A stretch of DNA of 64,000 nucleotides. Source: Cottoperca gobio. Lineage: Eukaryota; Chordata; Actinopteri; Perciformes; Bovichtidae. Numbering within the stretch: position 1 is the stretch's first letter; each line of letters opens with the position of its first letter. Below, in pieces: positions 12,186 through 24,653 of this stretch. Where the stretch lies: NCBI RefSeq assembly GCF_900634415.1, contig NC_041359.1, positions 22,783,113 to 22,847,112 of the forward strand, written 5' to 3'. The notes under the pieces were generated by a model. It had not been told where the DNA came from and made no database searches. It was given only the letters and a program-made list of their open reading frames with translations. The position numbers and the translations under genes are program-made.

Positions 12186-14599
12186 AAGGACACTAGATGT
12201 AAAGGACACCATAGATGTAATGGACACTATATATGTAATGGACACTATAGATGTAATGGACACTACAGATGTAATGGACACTATAGATGTAATGGACACT
12301 ATAGATGTAATGGACACCATAGATGTAATGGACACTATAGATGTAATGGACACTATATATGTAATGGACACTATAGATGTAATGGACACTACAGATGTAA
12401 TGGACACTATAGATGTAATGGACACCATAGATGTAATGGACACTATAGATGTAATGGACACTATAGATGTAATGGACACTATAGATGTAATGGACACTAT
12501 AGATGTAATGGACACTATAGATGTAATGGACACTATAGATGTAATGGACACTATAGATGTAATGGACACATAGATGTAATGGACACTACAGATGTAATGG
12601 ACACTATAGATGTAATGGACACTATAGATGTAATGGACACTATAGATGTAATGGACACTATAGATGTAATGGACACTATAGATGTAATGGACACTATAGA
12701 TGTAATGGACACTACAGATGTAATGGACACTATAGATGTAATGGACACTATAGATGTAATGGACACCATAGATGTAATGGACACTATAGATGTAATGGAC
12801 ACTATAGATGTAATGGACACTATAGATGTAATGGACACTATAGATGTAATGGACACTATAGATGTAATGGACACTATAGATGTAATGGACACTATAGATG
12901 TAATGGACACTATAGATGTAATGGACACTATAGATGTAATGGACACTATAGATGTAATGGACACTACTAGATGTAATGGACACATAGATGTAATGGACAC
13001 TATAGATGTAATGGACACTATAGATGTAATGGACACTATAGATGTAATGGACACTACAGATGTAATGGACACTATAGATGTAATGGACACTATAGATGTA
13101 ATGGACACTATAGATGTAATGGACACTATAGATGTAATGGACACTACAGATGTAATGGACACTATAGATGTAATGGACACTATAGATGTAATGGACACTA
13201 TAGATGTAATGGACACTATAGATGTAATGGACACTATAGATGTAATGGACACTATAGATGTAATGGACACTATAGATGTAATGGACACTATAGATGTAAT
13301 GGACACTATAGATGTAATGGACACTATAGATGTAATGGACACTATAGATGTAATGGACACTATAGATGTAATGGACACTATAGATGTAATGGACACTATA
13401 GATGTAATGGACACATAATTGGACACTACAGATGTAATGGACACTATAGATGTAATGGACACATAGATGTAATGGACACTATAGATGTAATGGACACTAC
13501 AGATGTAATGGACACTATAGATGTAATGGACACTATAGATGTAATGGACACTATAGATGTAATGGACACTACAGATGTAATGGACACTATAGATGTAATG
13601 GACACCATAGATGTAATGGCACTATAGATGTAATGGACACTATAGATGTAATGGACACTATAGATGTAATGGACACTATAGATGTAATGGACACTATAGA
13701 TGTAATGGACCACTATAGATGTAATGGACACTATAGATGTAATGGACACTATAGATGTAATGGACACTATAGATGTAATGGACACTATAGATGTAATGGA
13801 CACATAGATGTAATGGACACTATAGATGTAATGGACACTATAGATGTAATGGACACTATAGATGTAATGGACACTATAGATGTAATGGACACTATAGATG
13901 TAATGGACACTACAGATGTAATGGACACTATAGATGTAATGGACACTATAGATGTAATGGACACTACAGATGTAATGGACACTATAGATGTAATGGACAC
14001 TATAGATGTAATGGACACTATAGATGTAATGGACACTACAGATGTAATGGACACTATAGATGTAATGGACACTACAGATGTAATGGACACTATAGATGTA
14101 ATGGACACTATAGATGTAATGGACACTATAGATGTAATGGACACTACAGATGTAATGGACACTATAGATGTAATGGACACTACAGATGTAATGGACACTA
14201 TAGATGTAATGGACACTACAGATGTAATGGACACTATAGATGTAATGGACACTATAGATGTAATGGACACTACAGATGTAATGGACACTATAGATGTAAT
14301 GGACACTATAGATGTAATGGACACTATAGATGTAATGGACACTATAGATGTAATGGACACTATAGATGTAATGGACACTATAGATGTAATGGACACTATA
14401 GATGTAATGGACACTATAGATGTAATGGACACTATAGATGTAATGGACACTACAGATGTAATGGACACTATAGATGTAATGGACACTATAGATGTAATGG
14501 ACACTATAGATGTAATGGACACTATAGATGTAATGGACACTATAGATGTAATGGACACTACAGATGTAATGGACACTATAGATGTAATGGACACTATAG
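12186..14599. repeat. 18-bp minisatellite array, about 134 copies
   Basis: The unit is ATGGACACTATAGATGTA. It begins with imperfect copies (AAGGACAC...) at 12186 and ends abruptly at 14599 before unique sequence. Copies are extremely uniform. Recurrent variants are TACAGATG for TATAGATG, CCATAG for CTATAG, and TATATATG. Scattered one- or two-base indels occur: 17-bp units near 12568, 12981, 13461 and 13801; insertions near 12965 and 13709; a shortened unit near 13618; a rearranged unit near 13411-13420. Because 18 is a multiple of three, four of the six frames stay open, so several spurious frames up to 390 codons cover it (MDTIDV or GHYRCN on plus, SITSIV or SVHYIY on minus). The uniformity suggests recent expansion. 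Confidence 0.97.
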
Positions 14600-15318
14600 C
14601 TTGGGATCAGGAACAACTTATTGAGTTTGAAATGTTCGTGGATTTAGTGTTTTTTGATCTAAAGAAAATTGTGTCAATGACGACTACAAATCTGTGCATC
14701 ATCAGAGGAAAATTAATTTAGTGTTTTGAAAAACCAATAGAATTAATCTTACTGACACATGGAAAAGCTAAGCTCTTTATTGTGTTTAACTATAAACTAT
14801 AAAAAACATGCACATACCCATTTATCAAATTTATTATTGCATTATTTCCCATAATCCTTGCTATTGTTAAGGATTATATGCTCGTGTCATTGCATTTTGA
14901 AGTTGTCGTTGCAACTTTAAGAAAGCCTGATACTGACTATCAGGCTTTCTGTTGACTATCTGTAATTTTTCAGATGCTCACTTTCAAAGGAGACAATCTT
15001 ATTGAAGTTCAGTTGTTCATCTGGTGAAATCCTCCTATGGTATAGTGTGCTATGAATGATTTATTATACATCTATTATTGTAATTTACTATACTGATAGC
15101 TATGAACTCTAAACTTAATGTTGTCTTTATTTTTTAGGTTACATGTCCGGTTAGCGTTTTATTCGACTGTGTGTATTGACTAGAGGAAGCTACACTTCTG
15201 CACCTTGAAATTCTTTGTGGAAAACATTTTATCTGGACCGAACAGCTGTAACATTTTTCAGTGAAGTAGCTGTATCATAATATCTGTGTTTCTTTTTTTG
15301 ACATTATGTGATTTCTTT

Positions 15319-15319
<1 letters not shown>
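14600..15319. other. Unique non-coding flank with a small hairpin
   Basis: AT-rich DNA flanking the minisatellite. AGAAAGCCTGATA (14920-14932) and its exact complement TATCAGGCTTTCT (14938-14950) form a perfect 13-bp stem with a 5-base loop. Nothing else recognised. Confidence 0.5.
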
Positions 15320-15376
<57 letters not shown>

Positions 15377-15392
15377 ACGCACACACACACGC
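15320..15392. repeat. (CA)n microsatellite
   Basis: A CA tract, pure for about 47 bp, then interrupted by CACG units toward the right end. Confidence 0.95.
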
Positions 15393-16702
15393 AGAGTCAC
15401 AGGTAAAAACAAATAGAATGATTTATTTTCCCTTCAAGAACTTTAAAATGCCATAAAAGAAAACAGAGATGAAAAACCAAAACAAACAAATGACATAAAG
15501 CAAAAATAAAATGTATTGAAAACACGCAGTAGCACTTTGTAATGCAAACCAGAAGCATTAGTCAATGAGCTGAAGCTATAATGCAACTTTTTTTCACTTG
15601 AGTCAGCAATGTATACTGCTAGTATCACCTTCATCCTCTGCCCCAAACATTGTCACTCATCTTGATGAGGAGTCCACATTTAGACAGCATCTAGCCAGGG
15701 GCTGAGCATCCCAAAAAAACAACTTGTCACAGTCAATGAAAGAGCAGATGGCCGTCACAGCTGATCTGTAAGTGCATATGATTTCACTGGTGCAAAGCTA
15801 GGTGCACAGCGTTAACTTATTTTATCACTGAAATAGTCAAGATAATCATGTTGTTCATTCATGTGTAACTACTGTTAGAAATCGCTGCTGCTATCACTTT
15901 CTTCTGTCTTTAGTCTCACCTTGATAGACACTATAATAATATCTCTCACTCAATTTGACTCATTTGTGAACTTCCAAACCCTTTGACACCGGCTCACAGT
16001 GTCTTAAGGCTTCTTATGCTTTCTGCACGGACAGCCGCACGGATGTGATGGGTTTGGGATTTTTAATACTCCATGAGGGTTTCTACTCGCAGCAAACCCA
16101 TATTTTATCAAAGCTCCTCAAAGTTCTGCCGAGCCACATCCGCGTAGATAGAATTTGTTGGACGTGCACGAACAGGTGAAAACCTGATGCACAGAATCTC
16201 CTCCGAAAGGCCGTGTCTGACGGTGTGACTCCACTTTGGACATGCACAACCCTCGCGGTTAGGTCAAGAATGTATCAGGCACTAATCTTCTTCAAAGTTT
16301 GCCTGCACAAATGTCTCTACTCAATAGATTCAGATTTATTGTCCCAGGGTGATATTTGTTTTCAGAGCTGGTACACAGAAAATATACACATGGCAACACT
16401 TAGCAACAGATACATATGGCAACATATCGTGTCAGTGAGGCAGATTGTTCAGGGTTGCTACTGCAGATGGAACAAAATGGAACAAAATATCTTATACTTT
16501 GTTTAACGAGCTCTCTTTCAATTGGCTTAATTATTAATGTACATAAAGCGTAGCGGGCACAGAGTCGTACGTGAAAGCAATCACACTTATCATCACCGAT
16601 ATCATTTTCATTCCTTTTCATTTCTGGATTTTGTATCGTTGCACCATCCAACAATTTATTTGGTATGCACAGCAGAATATGAAAGTTAATTAATTAATTA
16701 TT
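15393..16702. other. Unique non-coding DNA
   Basis: No recognised gene or repeat. The frames at 15443-15646, 16213-16506 and 16400-16654 carry no domain. Confidence 0.4.
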
Positions 16703-16803
16703 TTTACTGGTTCATTTAACAAGGACAAAGCACATTAATAAACATTATTGTAAACGTGCCCAAAGAGTTTTCAGTGTAGTTGCCAGATGTTAAATAGGCA
16801 CCC
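16703..16803 (+). repeat. Teleost interspersed repeat remnant
   Basis: The order TTTAACAAGGACAAAGCACA, TTAATAAACAT, then a GTAAACGTGCCC-like and GCCAGATGTTA-like stretch resembles a common fish repeat containing 'TTTAACAGGGACAATGCACATTAAT', which I believe is a retrotransposon 3' region. It is divergent. The class is uncertain and the call rests on memory of the family. Confidence 0.45.
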
Positions 16804-19553
16804 TAAAAATCACATTAAAATAAAAATGTTTTATGTAATTGTTTTCAGTTTGAATTAAACGAAGGAAAAAAACAACAACTCACTTCCTCATTGTCAGACT
16901 GAAAACCACCCATGGGTGGACGCAGACTTCCAGAAGCAGAGCAGTGATGGACAGGAGCAGGTGTTACTTACAAGCTGCCACACTGCTGTGGCTACTGATG
17001 CCACAGGAGAGGTGAGAGGAGGGGGCTGATAGAGGGAAGCTTAGAAAGGGAGAGACAGGGGTCTTCCCAGTTTTATATCTTCCCTTTTTTAATTGCCTGA
17101 ATGTGGCGCGATGTAAATACATTTACTTTAAATTGAAGATTTATTTCAGCTGCAACAGTTCATCCGAATGACCTGTAAGCTGTAATCTCATCAAGCGCTA
17201 CACAAGCGCTTCGCTGCTAGCACTAGCAAATAAATGGAAGGCAGATATGAATAATATATAGAACTGCACAAATATTTCAAAAATACATGCAGAGGTTTTT
17301 TCATTTCAAACTACAGGTGGAGAGTATTTCCATTGCATTTCTCTGACCAAAAGATCTTTTAAATTCTGCGATTCAAAGAGCAAACACATTATGATGTCGA
17401 CCTGCAGGCAGGATCAATTCAGTTTCCAGTAAATAGTATCCAGTAAACTTCTCCCACATGTTGATATCATGTTTTTTTTGTCATTTCTATTGCTTTTTCT
17501 CTGCTCTTATACTTAATGTTTTAGGTTAATGACATGAATATTGGCTTGTGGACATTGTGACATTGTTTTAAAATCTTAAAACTACCTGATTTAGTTTGAA
17601 TGAAAATGTTGCCGTGAAAGTCGTATTAGAAAAACCATCACACCACTTTTAAAATATATTTGGGAACCTTATTGTTTTTTAAATATTCAAAGCACTTCAG
17701 TTGCTCATCCATTTTAAATGTGACATTATTGTCCCCATCTACTGCGTGAGCTAATGTATAAATGATACATCACTGACTTCAGTAAAACACTCTGCAACGC
17801 ATTGATTGGACTTGTGTGTGTCATTGCTTCCACAGAGAGAAAGAAAGTAAGAGAGCGAGCCTGTGTTGAGTTGATGAGTACAGATTCGCCTCTGGGTAGA
17901 TCAGCCTTTTCTTATTGAACTCTACTGTGAAAAGACGAGATCATTTATCTCCTAGAAAGACAGAGTGCTATTACTTGTAGATGGACTGATTGTGATCGTA
18001 CTGCAGCTCTTTCCGTACCAGTTTCACTGTTTCTGCACACACACACACTAGTGTGCCCATCCTAAAATGCAGTCGGTACATATAGACGGAATATAAAGTG
18101 CGTGTTTTCCTGTTCACGGCACTCATTTTTTAATTGTAGATTAGGTTCACGCAGTAGCCCTGAATGTATTTGTGTCTGTTGATTTAACACCTGGTTATAA
18201 TAAACCGTTATCTTGATTCTGACTACAATTTAATCAGATGTCAATATGCAAATCAGGTAGGTGGTCGACTAACGCAGCGTGTCCCAAGTCAAGGGAAGTG
18301 ATGCGGCTGTATGGGCTCTACTTTTTACTTCTCGTAGAAGAAGTGGGCATCTGTGGCTTCTTGCAGGTCTTGCTTGACGTAACATGAAGAGGCAGCGTTA
18401 GGCCAGGGTGAGCAAGGGTTCAGATGAAGGTAAGGGAAACAGTCTTTGACACGCCACCACTTTAAAGGTGTGGTTGAGCATCAGGTTGGAAGTTACTCGC
18501 TTTACATACTCGTGCTTGTGTGTCCCTGCTAAATCATAGACGGGGTCGTCTCCATAATATTTCAAAGCTGGAGGCATAATAGAGGATTATTCTCTCTAGA
18601 GGATCAAAAGACATTTTGATGAATTCTGTTCCTCTGTTGCTTGAAATTGCTGAACACTGCTATTGAAAAAAAACAAGCATGAAGCCGGTTTCACAAAAGC
18701 TACTAAACATTCGGGTCCTGCCCTTTTTTTCACGTACATGACCACAGTGCAACAAAATGAATGATCTTATTATCTTAATGGCCATAAGTTCATGCACAGC
18801 AGGATGCTAATGCAATTTGCTGTATGACTGAGCGAATGATAAATCCTTTGACCGTGTGGGAAGTTCATCCAAAATCATCGCACATGTAATATCGCTATAC
18901 ATTTCCTCAGTTGTTCTGTCAGTCACAGAGCACTTACACTCAATTATAGGATTGCCAGCTGCAGAGGAGTGAAGGGCAGGCCGCTCGCACAGGAAGCTGC
19001 TGACCACATGGGCCTCTGGCCAAGATGTATCATTCTGTGGCATCATGGATAATTGAACAACAAATTTGTAATTTCAGGGACCAGTGCTCAATGTCCACCA
19101 TGTTCCCTTTTCATAGTGAACAGCTGATTATACACATCTGCTGAGGTTTCAGATTACTGTCCGAGTCATTGTGCAAGTTTAAAAGTCTTCTTAAACCACG
19201 GCTTAGAATGATAACAGATCCTTGGACAAAAAGAATAAGGTTAATTAAGGTTAATGATATTCTTGCTCCGTTTAGTTTGCTTCGTCTTAGAGCAACAAAA
19301 AATGCTCAGACAGAAGAAGACAGAACGATGAACATGTTCACTGAGACATGTTTGGGATTGCTCAGACTCAATTTTCACAAGTTTCAAAGTGCAAATTTCT
19401 TTCATCCTCTTAGCGTTGGCTTCACTTAAGCCTATATTATGCAAAAGAAAAACATGGTACCATGGTGCATCACTCAAAAGGTTTATCCTGCCATCACATC
19501 CTGCCACAATGTTGGACTTTTAAATATTTATTGGATGTCCTACATTGATTTTG
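16804..19553. other. Unique non-coding DNA
   Basis: A 2.7-kb stretch with no recognised transposon or gene. The frames at 18807-19046 and 19169-19507 are short, overlapping and without domains. Confidence 0.4.
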
Positions 19554-19574
19554 TATATATATATATATATATAT
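19554..19574. repeat. (TA)n microsatellite
   Basis: A short pure TA tract of 21 bp. Confidence 0.85.
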
Positions 19575-19688
19575 TCTACTTTTATATCTCTTCATCACCT
19601 GTTTGAAGCTGGAACTACAACTTCATTGTTAGACACGAGGATATAATGACACGGCCCATGTTGTGGGGAAAAGGTCATTTCAAACCGG

Positions 19689-20064
19689 TGTTACCGCCTG
19701 GCTCAAGGCCGACAACAAAGAGGGAGGACACACACAGTTATACAAATCAAAAAAGGTTTATTTAACCAACAAACATAAACATGACAAAGCAACTAATGGG
19801 ATGTGTAACCAGGTAGGTCATCAGTCGTGTTACAAGTGTGTGGATGGGTTGAAATATGGTGCAATGTGTGTTGTAAGGTGCAACAAAGGTAACAAGGCAG
19901 CAGCAGGCCAGCTGAGAGAGAGCCTGATTAGAAGTGGGCCGTCCTTTCTGGCTTCTGCAGGCCCCGCCCAGATGGCAGGTACCAGCAGACACTCCCTTCC
20001 AGCTCCTCCGTAACTGCAAGAGGGCCGAGTTAGATAGGCAGCCATACTAACAAGGGTCGTCACA
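19689..20064 (-). mobile_element. Probable solo LTR, Ty3/Gypsy-like
   Basis: Read on the minus strand, the block begins TGTGACGACCCTTGTTAG (20064 downward) and ends GAGCCAGGCGGTAACA (19704-19689), the TG...CA boundaries of an LTR. An AATAAA polyadenylation signal on the minus strand (19762-19757) lies about 70 bp before the end, as in a U3-R-U5 arrangement. Length is about 376 bp. There is no polypurine tract, primer-binding site or internal coding next to it, so it would be a solo LTR left by recombination. The flanking bases (ACCGG and CGGGG) are not a clean target duplication. Overlapping frames at 19663-20090 are incidental. Confidence 0.5.
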
Positions 20065-20104
20065 CGGGGAAGAAAGTAGAAAAAAAACATTGCAAACGTT
20101 TGCT

Positions 20105-20300
20105 GTACTAAATATCACGCTTTGACCAAGAAAAGAAACTTCACATCAGGGTTCGAACCAGGGTCATGAGACATCTCTGACTTTTCATGCATGGCGCTTG
20201 TCATTTGAGTTTTGTTGCCCTGCCACAGAGGGCGCAGTGCAGCGCAGCCTGGGCCAGCTGGTAACTGCGGGTTACATAATATAACTCTTGTACTATTCAA
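20105..20300. repeat. Possible repeat with a tRNA B-box-like core
   Basis: GGTTCGAACC at about 20151-20160 is a self-complementary match to the Pol III B box. Nearby AGAGGGCGCAGTGCAGCG (about 20227-20244) and GGCCAGCTGGTAACTG give it a repeat-like feel. No convincing A box is at the correct spacing and no tail is visible, so this is neither a tRNA gene nor a confident SINE. Confidence 0.25.
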
Positions 20301-22517
20301 CACCTTAAAAGACCTGTGAGAAACAGAGCGAGTCTTCTTACTGCTGCAGCAGCAGCAATCTAGGATAAGCCAGTTTAATACCAGCCTCTTCAAACACAGT
20401 GCGAGTGCGAGTCAAAGGTTAATGAAAGGGCACCTGGTTGGGAGGATGAAGACATGGCAGCAGCCAGAAGTTGAGGGATTAGCCCTGTTCTCATATCAAA
20501 GGGATCCCCAGCCAGCGAGGCTCAATCTGGATTTTGTGTGGAAATCTGTCTCCATCGCAGAGATATTTGGTCCAAGAACAGGCTGGCTGGGCTCTTCATC
20601 TTCTCTCACACCCTCCTCTCTCTCTTTATATACTAACATCCACTCTGTTAACACTGTAACCCGCGAGGCTGTGGATGAAAGTTGGTCAAATAGTGTGGAC
20701 AAATGTAGTTTATATTTCAATTACTTTGTACATTTCTTTCAGAGTTTCAGCGTACGAAACATTAAACATGTGTTACTAAGAATGCAGATCATTTATGTTT
20801 AATTACGTCGCCTCGGTCACCTGCATAGCAACACTCTTGTTAATGTAAATCATTTCTTAGCGACACGACTACAACCTTCATACATCAAAGACACTTTATC
20901 TTACATGGGGATGCTTTGTCGGGCCTGAGCTGCTGCCATTCTTAACTTCCTTCTTGTTTCTGGAGTTGTTGTCTTCAATTGTCGCGCACACGAGTTACGT
21001 AACAAACATACTTTAACTCAAACCATGATCTTTTCCTAGACATAACCGAGTAGTGGGGGTTCCTCAACAGGCTCTGCACTGCGTGATCGCTCGTGTTGAT
21101 GGACATTGGTAGGAGAAGGCACGAAAAACAACACTAACTTTTCATAAGATATCTTAAGAACTGTTGAGGAGATGTTGCACAAGCGGTTCCTTTTTTCCCT
21201 CTAGCATTTATTTTGCAACATGAATATTCTTGAGGATTCCTGAGAGTAGGAGACGGCGTCTTGTGGCGAGGCCTCTGTTAATGATGGTGTAGTCTTCTCT
21301 TGATGTTTTTTCTTTACTCTCCTGCCATCCATCGCATTGTTTGTAATCGCTGAGTTTAGCAGTGCATTCTTGGATTAACTTTAAACTGTTTCAAACAGTT
21401 GATTTCAGTTGACTTATTAACCACCTATATGTTGACAAGGTTTCCTTATACCCCCTTCATGTGTACTGCTTTACTGCCACACCAACAACAAACACAAATG
21501 TCACACGTTGAAACAGCTCGACACCTACCGCTCAGCTCGTTTGTACATAAAGTTAGAATGACATGAAACGCACTAGTTAGCAGAAATCTTCCAGCTATCT
21601 TGTGAATAAAAAAATCCCACAGTGTAACCAGTATTGATGTAAAGACCCTCAAAGTAAAGCTGAAAGTCAGCGTATAGCAATATTTGACATTGTGTCTGAG
21701 GATCTCCGTGTGTGTTTGTGTGAAGAAAGGTAATTGTGTGTTTCTGTGTGTGAGGACTGAAGGGGGTGGTTGCAGGAATGGACCTGCTGTTCTATAGCCA
21801 TCTTTATAAATTGGATACAGAAGCATAATACAGAGCTACCTAAAGAGTTTGCAGCCGCTCCCTGTGGTCCCTCTGTGTGACGGCGTTTCTTCAATATGCT
21901 CTTCAGAGATAGGCCTACTGGATTTTCATAAAAGAGAGCCCAGTTGTTATGAAGAGATTTTAATGGATTTACAGCAAGTCATTAGCATTAAGCCTGAGTG
22001 GGTTTTTTTTTTTTAAAGGTGCTGTTGTCATGAGATGTCAACGGAATAAATAATGTTGAAAGTCTTTCATATTTATCTCTATGTGCAGTGAAATGCTGTA
22101 AAAACAGTCTTATTTTTCACTTGCATTAGCTCTTTTGTGACGGTTTGAATTGATTGCTCGTACATATATTTTGTCAGATTACTGGTGCCAGACAATCAAT
22201 CTTAATTATTCCTTCATTTGCAGTGTCCTATACTCCTGTAATCCTTAGGCAGCAATAAAATGAGCATTAACTCAAATGGATGATATATTTTATGGGAATG
22301 TATTGAATGATAAAGTCCTCAAACACAAAGCAAATTGGGTGACAACAGCACATCTTGGACACATTTTATTCGTTTCAACATAGAAGACCAAGTTTGCGTA
22401 GAAGGCGGGTTAAAGGGTCACTTCACCAAAATACAATTAAAATGGTGAACCGACAGTTAAAAGGTGTAAAGAGTGTAAGAACGGGTGTTTGGGGCAACAT
22501 TCTCCCTATTACAAGTC
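20301..22517. other. Unique non-coding DNA
   Basis: Nothing recognised. The frames at 20422-20802 (126 codons) and 21446-21894 have no domains. A phrase TTAAAGGGTCACTTCACCAA at about 22410-22429 resembles a teleost repeat core but is too short to call. Confidence 0.4.
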
Positions 22518-22603
22518 ACTGTAGCATCACAATGAGGCTACAGTGATGCTCGTGTTAGCATGCTCGTGTTAGCATGCTCGTGTTAGCATGCTCGTGTTAG
22601 CAT
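22518..22603. repeat. 14-bp tandem repeat (4 copies) beside a hairpin
   Basis: The unit ATGCTCGTGTTAGC is repeated four times, essentially perfectly, from 22546 to about 22601. Just upstream, CACTGTAGC (22518-22526) pairs with GCTACAGTG (22538-22546), so the array starts at the foot of a short stem. Confidence 0.85.
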
Positions 22604-23763
22604 TTCTTTCCAAGCACAGCTGTGTCTAAGTACAGCCTCACAGGTCTGCTAGCATGGCTGCAGACTCTTTGTCTTGTTGGTTTACAGACTGTATCAGGCA
22701 TAGAACAGTAAAAGGACTTATTTACATGGTTGTCCAAAGTCTTAATGTGGTTTAAGAACGAAACAGCTCGGCTGTAAGAGTTGACAGGCTAGTTGCAAAG
22801 TAACATTCACATCTTCTTATCATTAACATCATTTGTAAACGTTTTTGTGAAGACATGGAAATACATTTCAATTGAAGGGAGGTTGAGCAGAACAAGATAT
22901 TTTCACTGTAGATAAAGATAGAAGTATGTTTACTCCTATCAGCCAGCCCGCACATTTCTGAGAGGTTATGTCGCAGCCCAAAGCAACAGAGGAAGTTGTT
23001 ATCAAGTAAAACTATTATGCAAATTGTTCTGCCAAGTTTTTCTTTTGATGTTTAACCTGAGCAATTTGTTTGGTGATTATTACAGCAGACTTTTAGATGT
23101 AGGCGTGAGTAATGTCTCTGGAGATCAGACACAAGAGGTGAAGATTACATGTTTTCTTTGACCAACACTTTTCTATATTTCTTTGCAATACTGTGGCATG
23201 ATAGTGTTTAATACAGAGGTTTGAACTGATCCCTGCATACATGTTTAATGAGTGGGAATGTTAATCACCTCAGTGTAATATGCCTTAGAAGTCTTGCAGG
23301 AGAGAAAATCCTCTCAGTTCTTCAAAGTGTTTCTGCCTCCCACTCTGTGACAAATTACTGGGCTGAATTTTATCGAGTCATGGTGTTTTTAAATGCCTGT
23401 GTTGTCTGCCATTAGACCAGTACAGCTATACTGGTTGTGCACTTAATGTTGATGTACCTGACTCTCTTCCTCTCCTGTTGTGTACATACACTGTAGTAAT
23501 TACATTTACGTGTATTGAGTGCCAGTTCAATTAAAACACGGTTTCAGATGTAAGCGTGTCCCGATCAAGGTTGTTTGATTCTATACTTCTCTTCCCCGAG
23601 ATAATATAGCTGCACAGTGCACACTTTAAGTGCATTAAAGCTATTAAAATCAAACTAAAGTATATGCTTGACAATTGAATAGCTCTGAATTCCATTAAGA
23701 CAAAAAATACCTGCATTGAATATATTCCTTAATGGTTTCTAATTATTTTAACTAATTAATTAA
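22604..23763. other. Unique non-coding DNA
   Basis: AT-rich, no gene or repeat recognised. Confidence 0.4.
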
Positions 23764-23892
23764 CTAGAAGGTTGGGAGTTCGATACCAGGCTGCCACCAG
23801 TGTACCCCTGAGCAAGGCACTTAACCCTGAGATGCTCCAGGGAGATTGACCCTGTACTTAGTTCAATGTAAGTCGCTCTGAACGTAAATGTG
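23764..23892 (+). mobile_element. tRNA-derived SINE, 5'-truncated
   Basis: A B-box-like GAGTTCGATACC (23776-23787) is followed by the teleost SINE body: GTGTACCCCTGAGCAAGGCA, CTTAACCCTGAG, GCTCCAGGGAGATTGACCCT and TGTAAGTCGCTCTG. The A-box half is missing or too divergent to see, and no clear tail or target duplication is visible. The copy is degenerate at its 3' end, where GAACGTAAATGTGCC replaces the usual GATAAGAGCGT-type end. Confidence 0.7.
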
Positions 23893-24653
23893 CCGATTTG
23901 GAGGCGGGGCACTCGTTGAAAGTTTCTTTTGCTTCATAACTGTCACAGGTTTTGCTTTTTGCTCATGTTATACGTACAAAATATTCACAGAATTATTGAC
24001 ATCGTCATTTATATTTTTTACATGTTAAAATACTTTTCCACTCTTCAGAAATGCTGTGCCATTTAAACCAGCTGGAGGCAATCTATTCCAGGGTACCTGT
24101 CAGCTGTACAGATGTATAGTATTTTCTATATCTCTACTGTGTTTTTTCAGCTTTGAAGTTTCTCTAAAGAATAATACTTGAGAGACTCATTCATAAGAAA
24201 GGAGTAAAAAGTCATTTAGAGCATGGACATTTTATTGTAGCGCTGCTATTAGAGATATCAGTCTTTGTAGGGGAGCAGAGAATAATAGATGAGTTTGGTG
24301 AAAAGGAGGCACCGATCATTGACACACAATGCATTTCAATCATGGTGTGTGCCAAAAAGGTAATCGTTCTATTGCATTCTACCTGTTCCTCTTCACTTGT
24401 CCATTAGTCCTCTCTTATTCTCCCTGTCTGTAGTTTTCACTCAGTATAGGGAACATCTCCGTCGAGGGGTGGGAGCGTTGTGGCAAAGACACAACTGCAA
24501 AGGTTTAAAATGTTTCTACTTGAGATATAAAAATCACGCTTGTCCTGAAGCATCATTAATGTTTAGAGATATGAGGGGAAATTAAATACACGGGAGCATA
24601 ATAACAGAAGAAACTGGATTTTGTGTCCTGAAACCGGTCGCAAATGACAGTAA
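23893..24653. other. Unique non-coding DNA
   Basis: No gene or repeat recognised. A 62-codon frame at 24397-24585 has no family signature. Confidence 0.35.

Noticed and set aside
12186..14599. CRISPR-like array
   Set aside because: Units are contiguous with no unique spacers, and the context is vertebrate nuclear DNA.
12084..14721. Long open frames of up to 390 codons over the 18-bp array, as possible repeat-protein genes
   Set aside because: They are open on both strands and in several phases simply because the unit is 18 bp without stops in those frames, and scattered indels switch phase without constraint.
14920..14950. Intrinsic transcription terminator
   Set aside because: Bacterial-type terminators are not relevant in vertebrate nuclear DNA, and the U-tract is absent.
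20151..20160. tRNA gene
   Set aside because: B-box-like sequence without an A box or a foldable cloverleaf at the right distance.
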